Notes under the pieces: generated by a model
What the model saw: only the letters and a program-made list of their open reading frames with translations
Database searches by the model: none
Told to the model about the DNA's origin: nothing
Part shown: positions 11,801-29,152 of the stretch, piece by piece
Numbering within the stretch: the first letter of the stretch is position 1
Layout: every line of letters starts with the position of its first letter
Translations under genes and position numbers: made by a program
From: Chondrosia reniformis
Taxonomy: Eukaryota > Porifera > Demospongiae > Chondrillida > Chondrillidae
DNA: 64,000 nucleotides
Assembly (NCBI GenBank): GCA_947172415.1
Contig: OX359202.1
Span: 932,501 to 996,500 of the forward strand
Direction of reading: 5' to 3'

Positions 11801-14800
11801 AATTGCACTAAGTCAGTACAGAGGCTATAATGATGTGATGGAAATAATCGCTGGGAGACACTACGTCTGACCAACCAGGTAGAGGATGAAACAGCTGTCT
11901 GTGGCTCTTTTGACGATTTTTGTCATCTTGTATGACTGGGAGGCAATCACTGGTTGCCATTTAAAAGGACTTTGGTCCCCCAAGCTAAGATCAGACCTTG
12001 GTCATTTGGTTGTAATATCTCCCAGTGACTACTTCTATCACAAAACACATTCTATATATCTCATACCAATACTCTGATTGAAGTTATATAATATGTGAGT
12101 ATTAATGTAATACATCAAAGAGGAAATTCCCCTAATTACAGTGCCACACATGAATGGAAATAGGGAGTTCTAGTTTCCGGTTTAGACTGCTCCTGGAGAT
12201 CCAAAGGTTTCACCTATTTATCAACAAATACTCTCTAGTTACAATTTCAAACATACAATTAATATCTTATTCTGCTTTCAAGATGAGATAACTTCTAGGA
12301 TGTCAGATTACATAAAGTATATCATTAATGTTTATACAGAGCAGCCTTCTGTTTCAACTTGGACACACTGATACAATATCACACACGTGTGTATATATCT
12401 GAGATAATGCATTGATCATATTATAATAAGTATATAGAGAGTAATCAGATCTTAATAGGTCATACTATTTATCCAACTGTTTAACATAATAATAATATTA
12501 TTAATAATACATACATATATAGTAACACTGTATGCAGAGCACTAGTAATACTGTACCTGGAGAGCGTGATATCCAGCAACCCGTAACTCGAGAACTTCAG
12601 AGGTTGCTGCTAAAAAAGAGGTTTTAACTAATTCTGCCAAATGCAACACTAGAAAATCACCTTTAAGAAGAAGATAAAAGAGACAGAATATAGACTATAA
12701 ATGACAATAATTATAACTTCACTACGTGATTTAGTCAACAATTGATGTCATCTAGCAATACTACTTGCTAAAAGTAAACAAAACGACCTTCTAAATTACC
12801 CTCATTAGGGGCGTAGTGCATGGTGAATAATTTATTTAATTACACTTTTATATTGGCTATGCATATACAATTGGTTAAAATTTGAGCATCAGCAACACTT
12901 ATTACTTCATACAATTATGTATACATATAGTGGAAAAGTACGTACCTCCGGTGGTCTGCCGTTTCTTTAGAGCCAAGGTTTGATCAAAGTGGGCGGGGTC
13001 ACTGCGACAGGCGGAGTAAACCTTTCGGACCAGCTCCATTGCAAACAGTCTTGTTTGCCACTTGGGAGAAAGAGATTGCCCCACTTCTTCTTCGTTTTCT
13101 TTACTGATGTGAAGGGCCTGATCTTCCTCCTCCGTCTCTCCCTGTCCCTCCACTTGATGACTGTTACCTGATGTACTAGCAGCAGCTGACAGAATCTTGT
13201 TACAAAACTCCAACCAGTGCATGGGGTCTTGTGAAGCAAGGGAGGAGAGCAAGCTAAATATCACCTCTTTGAGGTCATCACACAGCCGTCCATTCACTTC
13301 CCAATTCAAACTCTTTAGGATACAGAGCTCCAAGTTGACTCCCAGCTTTTCAGATGCAATCTGACGCACGTAGGCCGGTTGGAGCTGGGAGAACTGTCTT
13401 AAGCAGTTTGCCACAGTCCTCCTCAAGATGAGGGAGGAACTCTCAAAGGAGGCACACACAGACTTCACAGTGTTACCTAGCTGAACGTGCTGCGGGGCAT
13501 AGACCTGGAGCTGCTGCAGGGAACAGAGTCCGGACGACTGTACCATTGGATCAAAGTGGTCCAATAGGATGTAGGCACATGATAGAGCCATTCTACGAGC
13601 TGCTACTATCCCAGCTGACGTGAGCTGGAGTTCGGGTCCGAGAGTAGTCAAAAGTGAGTTCAGGCACTTTCCAAGGCACCTGTATAGAGGGACCTCTTGA
13701 AGTGACGTAATATTTATCAAGTAGTGGACGGCCTTTAATGTGTTCTCAGCATGATTGCGAAACAGAGGTCCTCCTGAATCAGCTATCAATGACAATGCAT
13801 ACAGTGCCCAGACCTGCAACAGATAAATAACAAGAACTGGCATGGATATTATGCAATATGATTGTAATGATTAATTTGCATGCTTCTGTTAGAAAGTGAT
13901 AATACTACACCTGTACATTTGAGTAGGACCTTAGATGGCATGTACGTATGCTCCAGTGATTGAAGACATTTCATAAAAATACTAATGATTAATATGTATA
14001 CAGCGTGTGGTATTATATAAAAACGTGATATTATGTAACATTGCATCATAGCCAGGGCTGCATAGAGGGGGTGGTCATTTGCCCCCTAGGATTATAAACT
14101 GCTTTGACACCCTCACACCATTGCTCCCCCTAAATTTTGAAAAATTTCATTTGCCACCCCACTGGTCCCAAGTTCTGCATGCAGCCCTGATAACCTGTAC
14201 TATATTCCAATTTACCAGCATGCATAGCTGAGTGGCACTGCAGCTACATAGGATGGTAAGGTTATGTGAATCACATGACTCTCACCTGACAGATGCTAGA
14301 CGTGGTATCTTTAGCCAATGCTATTAGCAGAGCTACGCTGTGGCTGGTGTACTCCCTGGCTCCTACTGCTCCGAGGTGTCGGTGGAGGTAGCCCAGCGCT
14401 AGGGAGTAGCCGGTTCTGAGGTTGACATCTCGTGACGTCTGAAGCATGGTGTAGGCCTTTTGTACTATCTCTGTTACGTGCTCTGTCTTCTTGCAGGCCT
14501 TTGCAAGGTGGCCTAGTCCTTCTCCGCCAGCGTACCTTAGGAGGGAGTCGGAGCTGGACAGAGCTACAAGATTCAAACTTAAAGCAAGTTGAAAGACATC
14601 TTTTTCAGAGATTTGCTCTTTAGCTGTGGCAAGACTCTGTAAGAGTGAAGTGTACATTCAGCAATATTCAATACCACTATATAGAACTGGAATTATGTGA
14701 CTGACTATATCAGTAAAATTGTTAATAAAACACTTGTGTTTATATTATCTTATACCTTGATGCCTGACAAGTAAGTGGCAATTATATTCTTCTGGAGAGA

Positions 14801-17800
14801 TAGCTGTTTTTGGGATTTCCCCCCTTTTGATAACTGGAGAAAATGTGACAACAGCTGCTGCCTGTGTTTCTGTGCCACAAAGGGGAATACCCATCCAAAC
14901 AATAGGATGGCCGTATCAATAACCAAAACCCCCAGTGGGAGGGGGAGGGGAGAGGGATTTGTCTGTAGAGGAATGACAAAAGAAACAAAGATACTCTCAA
15001 GGAAAAATATACATAACTACAGTACACTATACACTCTCTTCAGGGTTAAAATGTCCGACCAAAGACTAAAACAACCTGCATACTTACGTAGATGTTCAAA
15101 AGGTCCCATTTATACAATGTCTACTGGTGGGATTAAGGATTGTGCAGTGGACCAGTTTTGTGAGTTATTTAGGGATCTACCCACCTCTTGAACGTTGTAT
15201 AAAATGATGCTATCATGCTCCAATGACTTGGCCCCTGAAGTATTGAATTCCAGTAACTATAGCAACGAGGTAGTAGGGACAACCTTAGTCAACTCATGTT
15301 ACCATGGAAACAGAAATGGAGAGTACCTGTTCTTCCAGGCACTGCCAGTCAGTGTCCTGATTATACAATTCTAATACAAGCCCACTGTCAAGGTCACATA
15401 GCGTCTGCAACAATGAGGTTGTCGTGTGAGATTGACTCACTGTAAACGTAATTTCACCAACCAACTCCCTCAAGAGAGTGCTCAAGCAACCTAGCCATAT
15501 AGGGTCACATGTCAGTCACATGATGGTCACATGTCGGTCACATGTCAGTCACATGATGGCCACATGACCAGTAAATACAGTTTACCTTCATAAGACATAG
15601 GAGGGAGCTTCAGGAGAAGCTGGTAAAGTCTTAGTCTGAACAACGTAAGTTTTGCTTTCAGATCCTGTGTCTGGTTCTTGGAGGTCAGTGAGACACTACA
15701 ATGAAGGAGGCCAGGAGGGGAGTGGCATGCCAGCAGATTACAGGGTATTCCTCACCTTCCCAACATGGCAACTGATGAGTTGATGCAGAGCAGAATCTTC
15801 TTTAAGATCCTCTCATCAACCAGCTCGGGACAGTATTCAACAAGGGAACAGATACCTGCAGAGGAAGAGAAAGGTGTGCTTCAATACAGAGCAGTTCATC
15901 AAGTAACTATCCTGTGAACACTATCTTGTATAACTCAATGTGAAGAGTCAATCTACGTACTGGTATAGAAAAGGATACCGTATATCTGGTTTAATTTTTG
16001 TGTTAGCCAGGATTTCTCGTAATTCAAAATTATGAGAAACATGCAATTAAAATCTGCTATACGGTACTGTATGAACCACCTCAAAGATAAGTTTGGCAAA
16101 GTTAGAAGAGATCCCTATCATCTAATGCTTAAAGGTGTGTACCTAACCACACCACCAGACCAGCTCAATTATCTCCCTGTGCGGGCGGACTTACTGGCCA
16201 GTGCTCCCAACCTGCCCTCAATGGTTACCATGACGCTGGAAGAGCTCTGTCTCGTCTGCTCAACTGTCAACTCCTTTATAGACTTGGGGAAAGTGTTCTT
16301 CCACAAGTGACTAATTCTTGACAAGTGGGGTCTGACCAGACTACTGCCTATGTACATTACAATCACATGACAGTCACATGATTGTTAAATGGCTGTCCAT
16401 GTGATGGAAGATTATAAAACATAAAATAAAGCAGTTGCCGTACATATCAAAGTAATTCGCTTATAACTCACATGACTGTCATAAACTATCACATGATAGT
16501 CATGTGACGGAAATTAATACATATTATACAACAATTTCAAGATGAGGACTAAAGTTATGGTTGTGTATCGCCTACCTGTACTGCAGCAAGCGGCAACCAT
16601 CATCCAGGACGCCTGCGTGTAGATCAGAGATGACCTCTCACTGCTGCCAACATTGGAGAGGAGGTCTTCACAAGAGGTCAGGATTGTCTGCAACAAGGAT
16701 CAAGGAAAACACATGTCAGAGGAAGAATAGGCTACCATGTCTCTAAAATGTGAGAATGGTCTATATGACTATGACTACACTAGGATGACAAAAGTCTACA
16801 GTAGGATGACGAAAGTCTACAGTAGGATGACGAAAGTCTACACTAGGATGACAAAAGTCTACAGTAGGATGATGAAGGAATTTAGTTAGAAGTGACACAA
16901 TAAGGACATGAAATGAGCATTGTCGGGGGAGACAAGGTTCTTAATTGGTTGCTCACTTTAATTTTGGAGGTGGGGAGGCCGAGCTGTGACAGCCTAACAC
17001 AGCCAACCAGACCGGCAACAGCTGCCGAGTAACCATTCACAGCATCCTGTGACCCACGGAGGTGGTGTAGTTTGTGGAGGGTGTGGTCCAGAAGATTAAT
17101 GAGCTCTGTCTGCAGGGTTTTCCCCACACACCTCAGACACCAGGCAGCTGCAAGCTGAACAGCCTGTGATTGGTGTAGCAGGGCTGCATACACCACATCC
17201 AGCAGAATCCCCCATTTTGAGGGAGCACTGGAGGCCGTCGTAGAAGAATCACTCACCACCAGAGGAAGAACTGCCGTGTTCAACTTTAAAACTGTACTGC
17301 TTAGAAACATTAGAATGATGACTAGCTCATTCTGGTAATTTGAAGACTTCTTCTCTCCTTCTCCACTAGAGGCTGCTGTTGCCTTGGTGATATACTGGTT
17401 GCCAAGGGAACAGAATATCTTGGCAACATGTAGCAAGGCATTATCTTGTAGCATTCTACCCAGGGTCTGGTTCAAGATGAACAAAATGCAGTTTCTCACA
17501 CAGACTGTGTTTATGTGACTCAAATTTGATTTGAATCCTGCAGGAAGTTCTACCAAATGCTGAATGACAACAGCTGCGTTTATCTCCAACCATCTCTTCC
17601 CCATTTTATGTAAAAATAGAGTGTATCCCTACAAACAGTTAAAGGGCAGACACAATTACATGATTAAGGTAAAGACATGTATAAAGAATGCTCAGTCACC
17701 ATAGCAACCCTCACCATGGCAACACCCACTCTGACTTCATTAGAAGCTATTCCAGATCCGACCTTTAAGATATCGCTGGACCCTTTAGTGAAGCCTTGAG

Positions 17801-19703
17801 CTAAAAGGGACAAGACTTCTTGGAGTGAGTACTGCCTCGTCTTCCCCTTGGTCTGGGTGGAGCTGGGTTGCTGTGAGGCGGACAAGAGGCTGCCAATTAA
17901 GGCTGCCAGGCTACACCTGGAAGAAGGGGAAGATCCTTCCAGAGCCTTGAAGCAGGTTGACAGTATTGATTCTAGTTCTGAGGTGTAGAGTATCGGACAG
18001 ACTGGGACTAACAGGGCTCCACACTAGAGGGGGAGGGAGAGAGGGAGGGAGAGGGAGAGAGGGAGAGAGGGGGAGAGGGGGAGAGGGAGAGGGAGAGGGG
18101 GAGAGGGAGAGGGAGAGATGAAGGGAGAGGAGAGAGGGAGGGAGAGATGAAGGGAGAGGAGAGAGGGAGGGAGAGATGAAGGGAGAGGAGAGAGGGAGGG
18201 AGAGATGGAAGGAGAGGGGGAGGGAGAGAGGTAGAGGGAGGGAGAGGGAGGGAGAGGGAGAGGGAGAGATGGAACAAAGAGAACAAGTTAATGAGGATGA
18301 ATCACGGATGAAAGGGATCAGTAATGTAAATGCCTTATCTTGCGTACATCTGCTGCAGCTCTGGAGACGTCTACTGAGCGATCAAGAAGAGCGCTCTTCA
18401 CCATCTTAACAACATCTCTGTGACCAGAGGCAGAGGATTGGCCCAAACCTTTAACTACTTTAGAAACACAATTGAGCACATCAACCCTCAACTGTAAACA
18501 AGGAAAACAAGAAGATCAAACCACAATAACAAAAACAATTCATTTCATCATTGTTGTTCATTCAAAGTATTATCTCCTCAGCAGGAAATAGCCTATATGT
18601 CAAATTATTATACATTGCACATTGCGTGTAGAAATCCTTTGACTAATGCATAAAACAAAGAAAATATCTAATTCAATTTCCTTGAGTTTAAAGTCTTTGA
18701 AACTTAAAAAGTTACATTGTTTAACCAATCAGAACAGCAGTATGATTATTGGATGTAAATAAAATATAGTGACTCATGGGTCCAGCCTAGTGCACACATT
18801 ACTGTAATAAATATAATAATTATGACAATGATGATGATAATTTTATGATTATTATAATGATGGAACAAACCTCTGGTATTTTAGTGGTTTTGCCGAGCAT
18901 CTGGATGACATCTCCAAGAGCTGATCCGCCCATGCACCCGTGATGCTCATAGAGCAGGCCTAGGACCTCCAAAGCATTCCTACACACATGGATGTAGAGA
19001 CACCTTAACTTTAACCTAGGGGTCACCAAACTGATAAGCAAACCACAAGTGTAATAATATTACTATCATTAGGAGCACAATTGTATCCCTCTTTGGTAAA
19101 AACATGTGAATAGCCAATGACTGGAATTATCTCTACCAAGCTACAGTTACCATAGCAACGCTTCAACGTCACTTCCCTCAAACAAACTATAGCTATACAT
19201 TACAACAGAATGATGAGATGAGATGATACATGGCTGGTACCTTATAAACATGTTTGCTAAAAGTAATACACACGAAGAAACGACCTTCTTTTCTGACTGT
19301 AAAGGTCATTGAGGAAACAGCGTACATTGAGGGGTGTGTAGCTAGGACAGCCGTTCATATACACTACGTACTGCTTAACGTGTATCTGTCCTTCGTCTTT
19401 CAGCTTGAGCAGATCGCAACACTTGCTAATGGCAGCGAGCATGCCATAGGAGTCTCCATACTGGTAGAGGGCTACAAAGGCTCTACCCAAACAAGTTCGA
19501 CCCGGGGGACCCAACTGATTCGTAAAGAAGGATTTCAACTTGTTCTCTATTTCCTTTTGTTCTGTTTTTACCTCATTCTAAAAGGACACAGAGGGGTAAC
19601 TGTCATTATCAATGAGAACTCCGGAAATAGAAAGGCTTACCTTTGACTTTTTAGAAAGAATAGATGGTAAGCTTTGCAAATAATCTATATCAACAGCCGC
19701 CAT
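8856..19703 (-). CDS. HEATR5: HEATR5, HEAT-repeat protein 5 (HEATR5A/B, Laa1 family)
   Basis: Large HEAT-repeat protein of the HEATR5/Laa1 family, which works with AP-1/aftiphilin complexes and dynein in membrane traffic at the trans-Golgi and endosomes. About 20 exons are recognisable. Boundaries read: 19641-19703 (start, MAAVDIDYLQ), 19285-19577, 18871-18979, 18348-18491, 17715-18023, 16957-17628. Approximate later exons: 16.58-16.69, 16.20-16.35, 15.78-15.86, 15.58-15.70, 15.33-15.49, 14.78-14.96, 14.29-14.64, 12.95-13.82, 12.55-12.67, 11.44-11.77, 10.12-11.28, 9.73-9.94 and 8.86-9.17 kb; one small exon near 15.2 kb is uncertain. Family landmarks include AAAWCLRCVGKTLQ, LLRELVGEITFTV, PLPLGVLVIDTAILLFGW, GYSLALGYLHRHLGAVGA, MGAALRPAF and the C-terminal IQLKLDFSNFK. 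The length should be near 1,900 aa. Intron DNA includes minisatellites and small MITEs. Confidence 0.96.
11820..12045. mobile_element. MITE with ~30-bp inverted ends in a HEATR5 intron
   Basis: gtgatggaaataatcgctgg near 11836 is mirrored by the reverse complement near 12040 (gtgatagaagtagtcactgg on the other strand). A related single arm, gggagttaattgtacaaagc, lies at about 20366-20440 in the MCM5 gene, so the family is dispersed. Confidence 0.6.
14053..14189. mobile_element. Short hAT-like MITE in a HEATR5 intron
   Basis: Inverted ends cagggctgcat (14053) and atgcagccctg (ending 14189) enclose 137 bp. CAGGG ends are usual for hAT elements, but I see no matching 8-bp target duplication. Confidence 0.45.
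16778..16876. repeat. 21-bp tandem repeat in a HEATR5 intron
   Basis: Four to five copies of taggatgacgaaagtctaca with small changes. Confidence 0.9.
18024..18275. repeat. Polypurine (gagagg)n tract in a HEATR5 intron
   Basis: About 250 bp of gggagaga-type polypurine containing a 27-bp higher-order unit (agatgaagggagaggagaga). It abuts the acceptor of the HEATR5 exon ending at 18023, so on the transcribed strand it forms a very long polypyrimidine tract. The serine/proline/leucine ORF on the minus strand is low complexity and not a gene. Confidence 0.9.
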
Positions 19704-20062
19704 TTTGATGTCGTCATTCGTACATTTACCAAATCCTCTTATAATGACTGCGCTATCCGACAATTCCACTGAGATACTTAAAATTATACATACGTACCTA
19801 TAGTCTTGTTATAAAGTCTGGTATTTTGGGAAAAGCCAGCCGTCTTGTCAAATAAACATGCATCGAAAGAAGAAGCAAAAGAAGAAAGAGAAGACTCCTG
19901 TATCTTCATCCAAAGCTCTCTCTTTAGTTCCCCTATAGGCTTCTAAATCTATTACAGGGTATAGCATGTAGGAAAATGATTATTCAATGTATCAATTTGT
20001 ATAATATTAAATTCACTGTTTAAGTCACAAGTACAACATTCTCTAGATGTTAGTAAGCACTT

Positions 20063-25352
<5,290 letters not shown>

Positions 25353-25478
25353 CTTGATTTTGCTATTATTCTTGCGCGAAATGTCTTATTTCGCGCCGCT
25401 TATTGCGCATGCTCAGTAATTCGTGGTCTGATTACGCAATTTTTGTGCCAGTGATCCTGCATATAGTTCTGTAGTAGA
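25353..25478. promoter_or_regulatory. Bidirectional MCM5/LRRC47 promoter with E2F and NRF1-like sites
   Basis: Only 126 bp separate the two start codons. TTTCGCGCC at 25389-25397 and its inverted partner TTGCGCGAAA at 25372-25381 are E2F-type sites, as expected for an MCM gene induced at S phase. TGCGCATGCTC at 25404-25414 resembles an NRF1 site. There is no TATA box. Confidence 0.7.
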
Positions 25479-27762
25479 ATGGCCAAACTTTACCTAGATG
25501 GAATAAAGGTCGGTGCTGATCATCTAGATAGCATTCACGAATTTTCTGTTAAACGAGCTGATGTTTCAGATGAAGATGCAGCTATTATTTCCAAAGGAGA
25601 ACCTATGACAATATTCTCTGCAAAGAAGCTAGCTACTTTAAAAGTTGATGGATTTCAAGATCTTACTCAGATTCATTCAACAGTTGGGAAATGTACACAT
25701 TTACTGCAACTTACGTACATAAGAAATGGTTTGTTAGGCATTTCACCTGAAATATCACAACTCGCTTCACTCTCCTACTTGGATCTCACTGAAAACAAGC
25801 TTTCTGAGGTCCCACTTGAGGTGTACTCCATCAAGACACTTCAGACCTTAATCCTTGCAAGGAACCACCTCACAGATGCGTCATTCCCTCCCCCACCTGA
25901 GGACCTAAAGCCCCTTCTGCCAGAGTTGAGACATGTAGACTTGTCGCACAACAAAATGTCTGTTCTTCCTGCCTGGCTTGGTAAGGTGGAACAGGTCACA
26001 GAATTGCTTGCATCAGACAACGAGATTTCCAGTCTCTGTCTTGAACTGTTAATGAAAGGCCATCTCAGAGTACTCGACCTCTCCAGGAATAAAATTAAAG
26101 AATTTCCGTATGAGCTAACTGAACTAAAGAAAATTAAAACTCTTCTTCTAGTAGAGAATCCTGTTTCAGATAGGAGACTGTTAAAGTTGATTGTGCAACA
26201 TGGAGATACTAAGCCCAAATCTGTGTTGGACTACCTAGGCACTCACGCTAGCAAGGCAAGGAGTAGTGATACACTTAGTCAGTCTGAAGGGAGGAAGGAA
26301 CTGTCAAAGAAATCTAAAGGCCAGGCAGTGCACCCTCGTCATCTCATTAAAGTAGTCCGAAACCCCAATCCTCTGGTAGTACAGGCTACCAAATCAGTAC
26401 GTGCTCACCGTCCATATATGGTATGCACTATTATCAGAAAGCTGGATCTCTCGCAAGCCAAGGACATTAAGAAGTTCCTTGCTGTACAGGTTAGACCAGT
26501 TCTGCTTTCTTGATCAGCTTCTCAGTGACGAGAACATTTATGTACTCTCACTTTTTAGTAAATGTGACAAAGGAATAGTGATATCCTTGTTAACTATTAA
26601 ACCTATGGCAGTATATAACTATAATAATAATAGTTTGTTTCTATATAACACAATTAATCACTACATGGAAAGTATTAATTGCATTATATTATATCCTTTG
26701 GACAGGTTTTGTGTAAATAACTCTCTTTCAAAGGTTTGTTTATCCTTTATTCTCTTGTATATAGACTGCAGTGCATGAAGGTGCTGGGAACAAGCGTAAA
26801 CTTGCTGCCATAGCAACCCACAATGTCTCCTTGTTGACCCCGCCCCTTGTGTATGATGCTAGACCCTTGGGCGAGGTGTTGCTCATACCAATTGGTTATG
26901 AGAATGAGATGTCTGCCAAAGAATTTGTGGACCTACTGGAGACCAACAGAGCTCCTTCGAGAGGAGGGAAGAGGTCGGCTGCTGTGAAGAAGACAACAGA
27001 CCCACAGGCTGCTGCTCTAAGCAAGTATCTCGGTCTGGTGCAGGGCCATGATAAGATAGCCCTACTTGAAGATGGGGACAAAAGGGTACTTTCCCTTCCT
27101 CCTCTGACTAATTGTGCTCACACAATGGTTGGTGAATACTAATATTGTACGTATGCTTATATACATTGTTAATAATAGTGATTAGGATTGTATATTACCA
27201 TATCCCTCCATTTCACTCAATTTGGCCTCCAGTGAGTGCAGGTCCAGTTGATTTAACTACATGTCTTGTGTTGTATTCACCAACTGACTGATATTCTACT
27301 GTTTCTTGTGTATGTTATTGTCTTTGTATGATTATTCATGAAATAGAAACTTTATGAATATAACGTGTGCATTTTATTTTACATAAACAATTGTGAATTA
27401 AAACACAACAGTAGCCATGTAGTTTCTTCTTTATTGTATAGCTCACTGAGGGAGTACATGACGTCCTGGTGGAAGTCACTTCTTCTCGAAGCCTTCAAGG
27501 TTGTAAGACAGTTCTAGATGGATTAATTATGGAGATGCTTCAGAGAGGAATGAAAAGTAGAGAAAAGGAAAAAGGTAGTGATGCTCACAGCGATACTGAC
27601 GACTTAGAGGTGTTGTGTGATGATCTGCAGGAAGGTATTCAGTCCTGGCTCTGTTTGGAACAAGTGCGAGTCACTGATGAGAATGGTACACTGTTATCTG
27701 TCTATCCATCCAGGACTGACCTGCAGTTTGATTTGTCTAGTGTTCTAGTACAGGGATTTTAA
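25479..27762 (+). CDS. LRRC47: LRRC47, leucine-rich repeat protein with a PheRS B3/B4-like domain
   Basis: Three exons, 25479-26489, 26765-27127 and 27442-27762, join in phase 0 to 564 aa (human about 583). Residues 70-240 contain leucine-rich repeats (LASLSYLDLTENKLSEVPLE, LPELRHVDLSHNKMSVLP, LRVLDLSRNKIKEFP). The following region (IATHNVSLLTPPLVYDARPL, and LTEGVHDVLVEVTSSRSL in exon 3) matches the C-terminal part of LRRC47, which resembles the B3/B4 region of phenylalanyl-tRNA synthetase beta. The molecular role of the family is poorly defined. It starts 126 bp from MCM5 and is followed by ncRNA copy A and a broken duplicate of its own last exon. Confidence 0.94.
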
Positions 27763-28084
27763 ATGCAACTTTGCATCACTGTTGCATGACTTTTAATTTA
27801 GAACATTTTGTAGATTTATTAGATTAGTAATTTTTTTGCCAATTTAAGTAATGGAGACTGTAGAGGATGTGTTGCTTAATGATGAGCGGGTGAAAATGCA
27901 CATTACATAGACTGTATATATATATATATATAGACGTTAACTACTTTTTCGCTTTAATCTTTTGTTAATGGTTAACTGCTGGTTAGCGTGTGATAAACTT
28001 AATCACATCGCATCGGATGCGATGCAGCTAAAAGAAATCCTTATTCTATTATGATTGAGAAAAGCTTCGGAGAAATTGGACAGA

Positions 28085-28250
28085 CGACTCCTTATCTTTC
28101 ATCTTTCGATAGTTCTGAGCGTCTGAAGAAGACCCCCAGGGTTGAAACGTCCGACAGAGATAACTGCGTCTTTAGACGCTCAAAATTATCGAAAGATTAA
28201 CCATCCAAAAGATAAGTTTGACGCAGTTGGAAGACATCCTTATTCTATTA
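28085..28250. mobile_element. MITE inserted upstream of ncRNA copy A
   Basis: ttatctttcatctttcgata near 28097 pairs with the inverted sequence near 28200 (tatcgaaagattaaccatcc then aaaagataag), and gagcgtct pairs with agacgctc. The block is absent from the corresponding place in ncRNA units B and C, so it is an insertion. Related ends occur near 30230 and 37320-37395. Confidence 0.6.
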
Positions 28251-28400
28251 GACGACTCTATGCATCACAAATTGGTAACGTTCTCAAATTCACCAGGGAC
28301 TGCGATGAATATTGTTCTCGTGCCTCTCTTCAATTTAGCACTTCGTCAGCCATTTTGTATCTATTACGAAAGGGTGCGAGTCAAAAACTATAATTTAGGC

Positions 28401-28477
28401 TGACGTCATCTTAACACGTGACCATCATTTCCTAATTTGGAATTTGCGCGGGAAAAATGGAATGCAGCCATATAAAA
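28401..28477 (+). promoter_or_regulatory. Promoter of the repeated ncRNA unit (copy A)
   Basis: In order: CRE TGACGTCA (28401-28408), E-box CACGTG (28415-28420), E2F-like TTTGCGCGGGAAA (28443-28455) and TATAAAA (28471-28477). The same order and spacing occur in copy B (CRE 42233, TATA 42303) and copy C (CRE 61712, TATA 61782). An AAGATGGCG (YY1-like) follows the TATA box. Confidence 0.6.
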
Positions 28478-28499
28478 GATGGCGAGGTGTGAAAAATCT

Positions 28500-29152
28500 C
28501 AGTTTACCCCCAGTGGCTTACTTGACGCGTGTGATTGCTAAAGTTTCTGTGCCTGACGGTGGTCTTTCCTTATCCCGAGTAGTCCTGTTCGAAGCGCTAG
28601 ACAAGTAGACCCAGGATTCCCCTCGGCTCCGCCAGCGAGCTGAGAATGCGGCCTGGTGTCACGTTGGATATGCAATTTGATCAGGAACTCAGTGGGAGGG
28701 TTGGTGCTTGGGATTGGTCCTCACTAGCTCTGGCTTCGGCTGGGGTCTGACGGCACGGAGATTGAGGTAATCGCGTAACTATGTAAGTTGAAGTCGGTTG
28801 TCGACACCTGATTTGGGCAGTTGTTTCGCCAGTCCCCACTTCAAGGACGTCATCCGATCCTGAGGAGTTAAAGGTGTGGCAACACACTGATTCTCATCGG
28901 GGCAGTTTGCGGTTCGGGAGGGTCGGACTTGTCATAGGCTGAAAGTGAGGCTAACGCCGATCGATTCCTATGTCATGGCTAGTAACTCCATGAGTGCAGA
29001 TTACTGCGCAGTTACAGCTTCTGTTACACAATAGTTAGTGTCAACGCTGTGGGGTGGGGCACGATGTACTTTCACCTCCTCGTGGTGTGCCCTGGGACAG
29101 CTCTACTTGAGTTGTGCTGAGAGAAGTACATGACCAGTTTCAAGCTATTTTT
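28500..29152 (+). ncRNA. Candidate structured ncRNA, copy A
   Basis: No family recognised. The inferred transcript starts about 29 nt after the TATA box and ends at TTTTT (29148-29152). Between these points I find no run of four Ts, as a Pol III gene would need. Hairpins visible on the plus strand: CTCGGCTC/GAGCTGAG (28622-28644), CTCTGGC-UUCG-GCTGGGG (28728-28745) and GTGTG-GCAA-CACAC (28874-28887, GNRA loop). The longest ORF, 68 codons on the minus strand at 28681-28887, has no recognisable domain and is better read as a shadow. Copies B and C match with about four differences over the core by eye, while flanking DNA has many more. Alternatives are a solo LTR or a non-coding first exon. Confidence 0.45.

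Noticed and set aside
18008..18286. Ser/Leu/Pro-rich 92-aa ORF
   Set aside because: Translation of a polypurine/polypyrimidine tract next to a HEATR5 acceptor.
28681..28887. 68-aa minus-strand ORF identical in the three repeated units (also 42513-42719 and 61992-62198)
   Set aside because: Identity follows from near-identity of the DNA. The peptide has no domain or signal, and the ORF runs against the promoter. I treat it as a shadow of the ncRNA unit.
28500..29152. Telomerase RNA or 7SK RNA
   Set aside because: No ctaaccct-type template for TTAGGG and no paired gatc motifs as in 7SK, and the length does not fit 7SK. The identity stays open.
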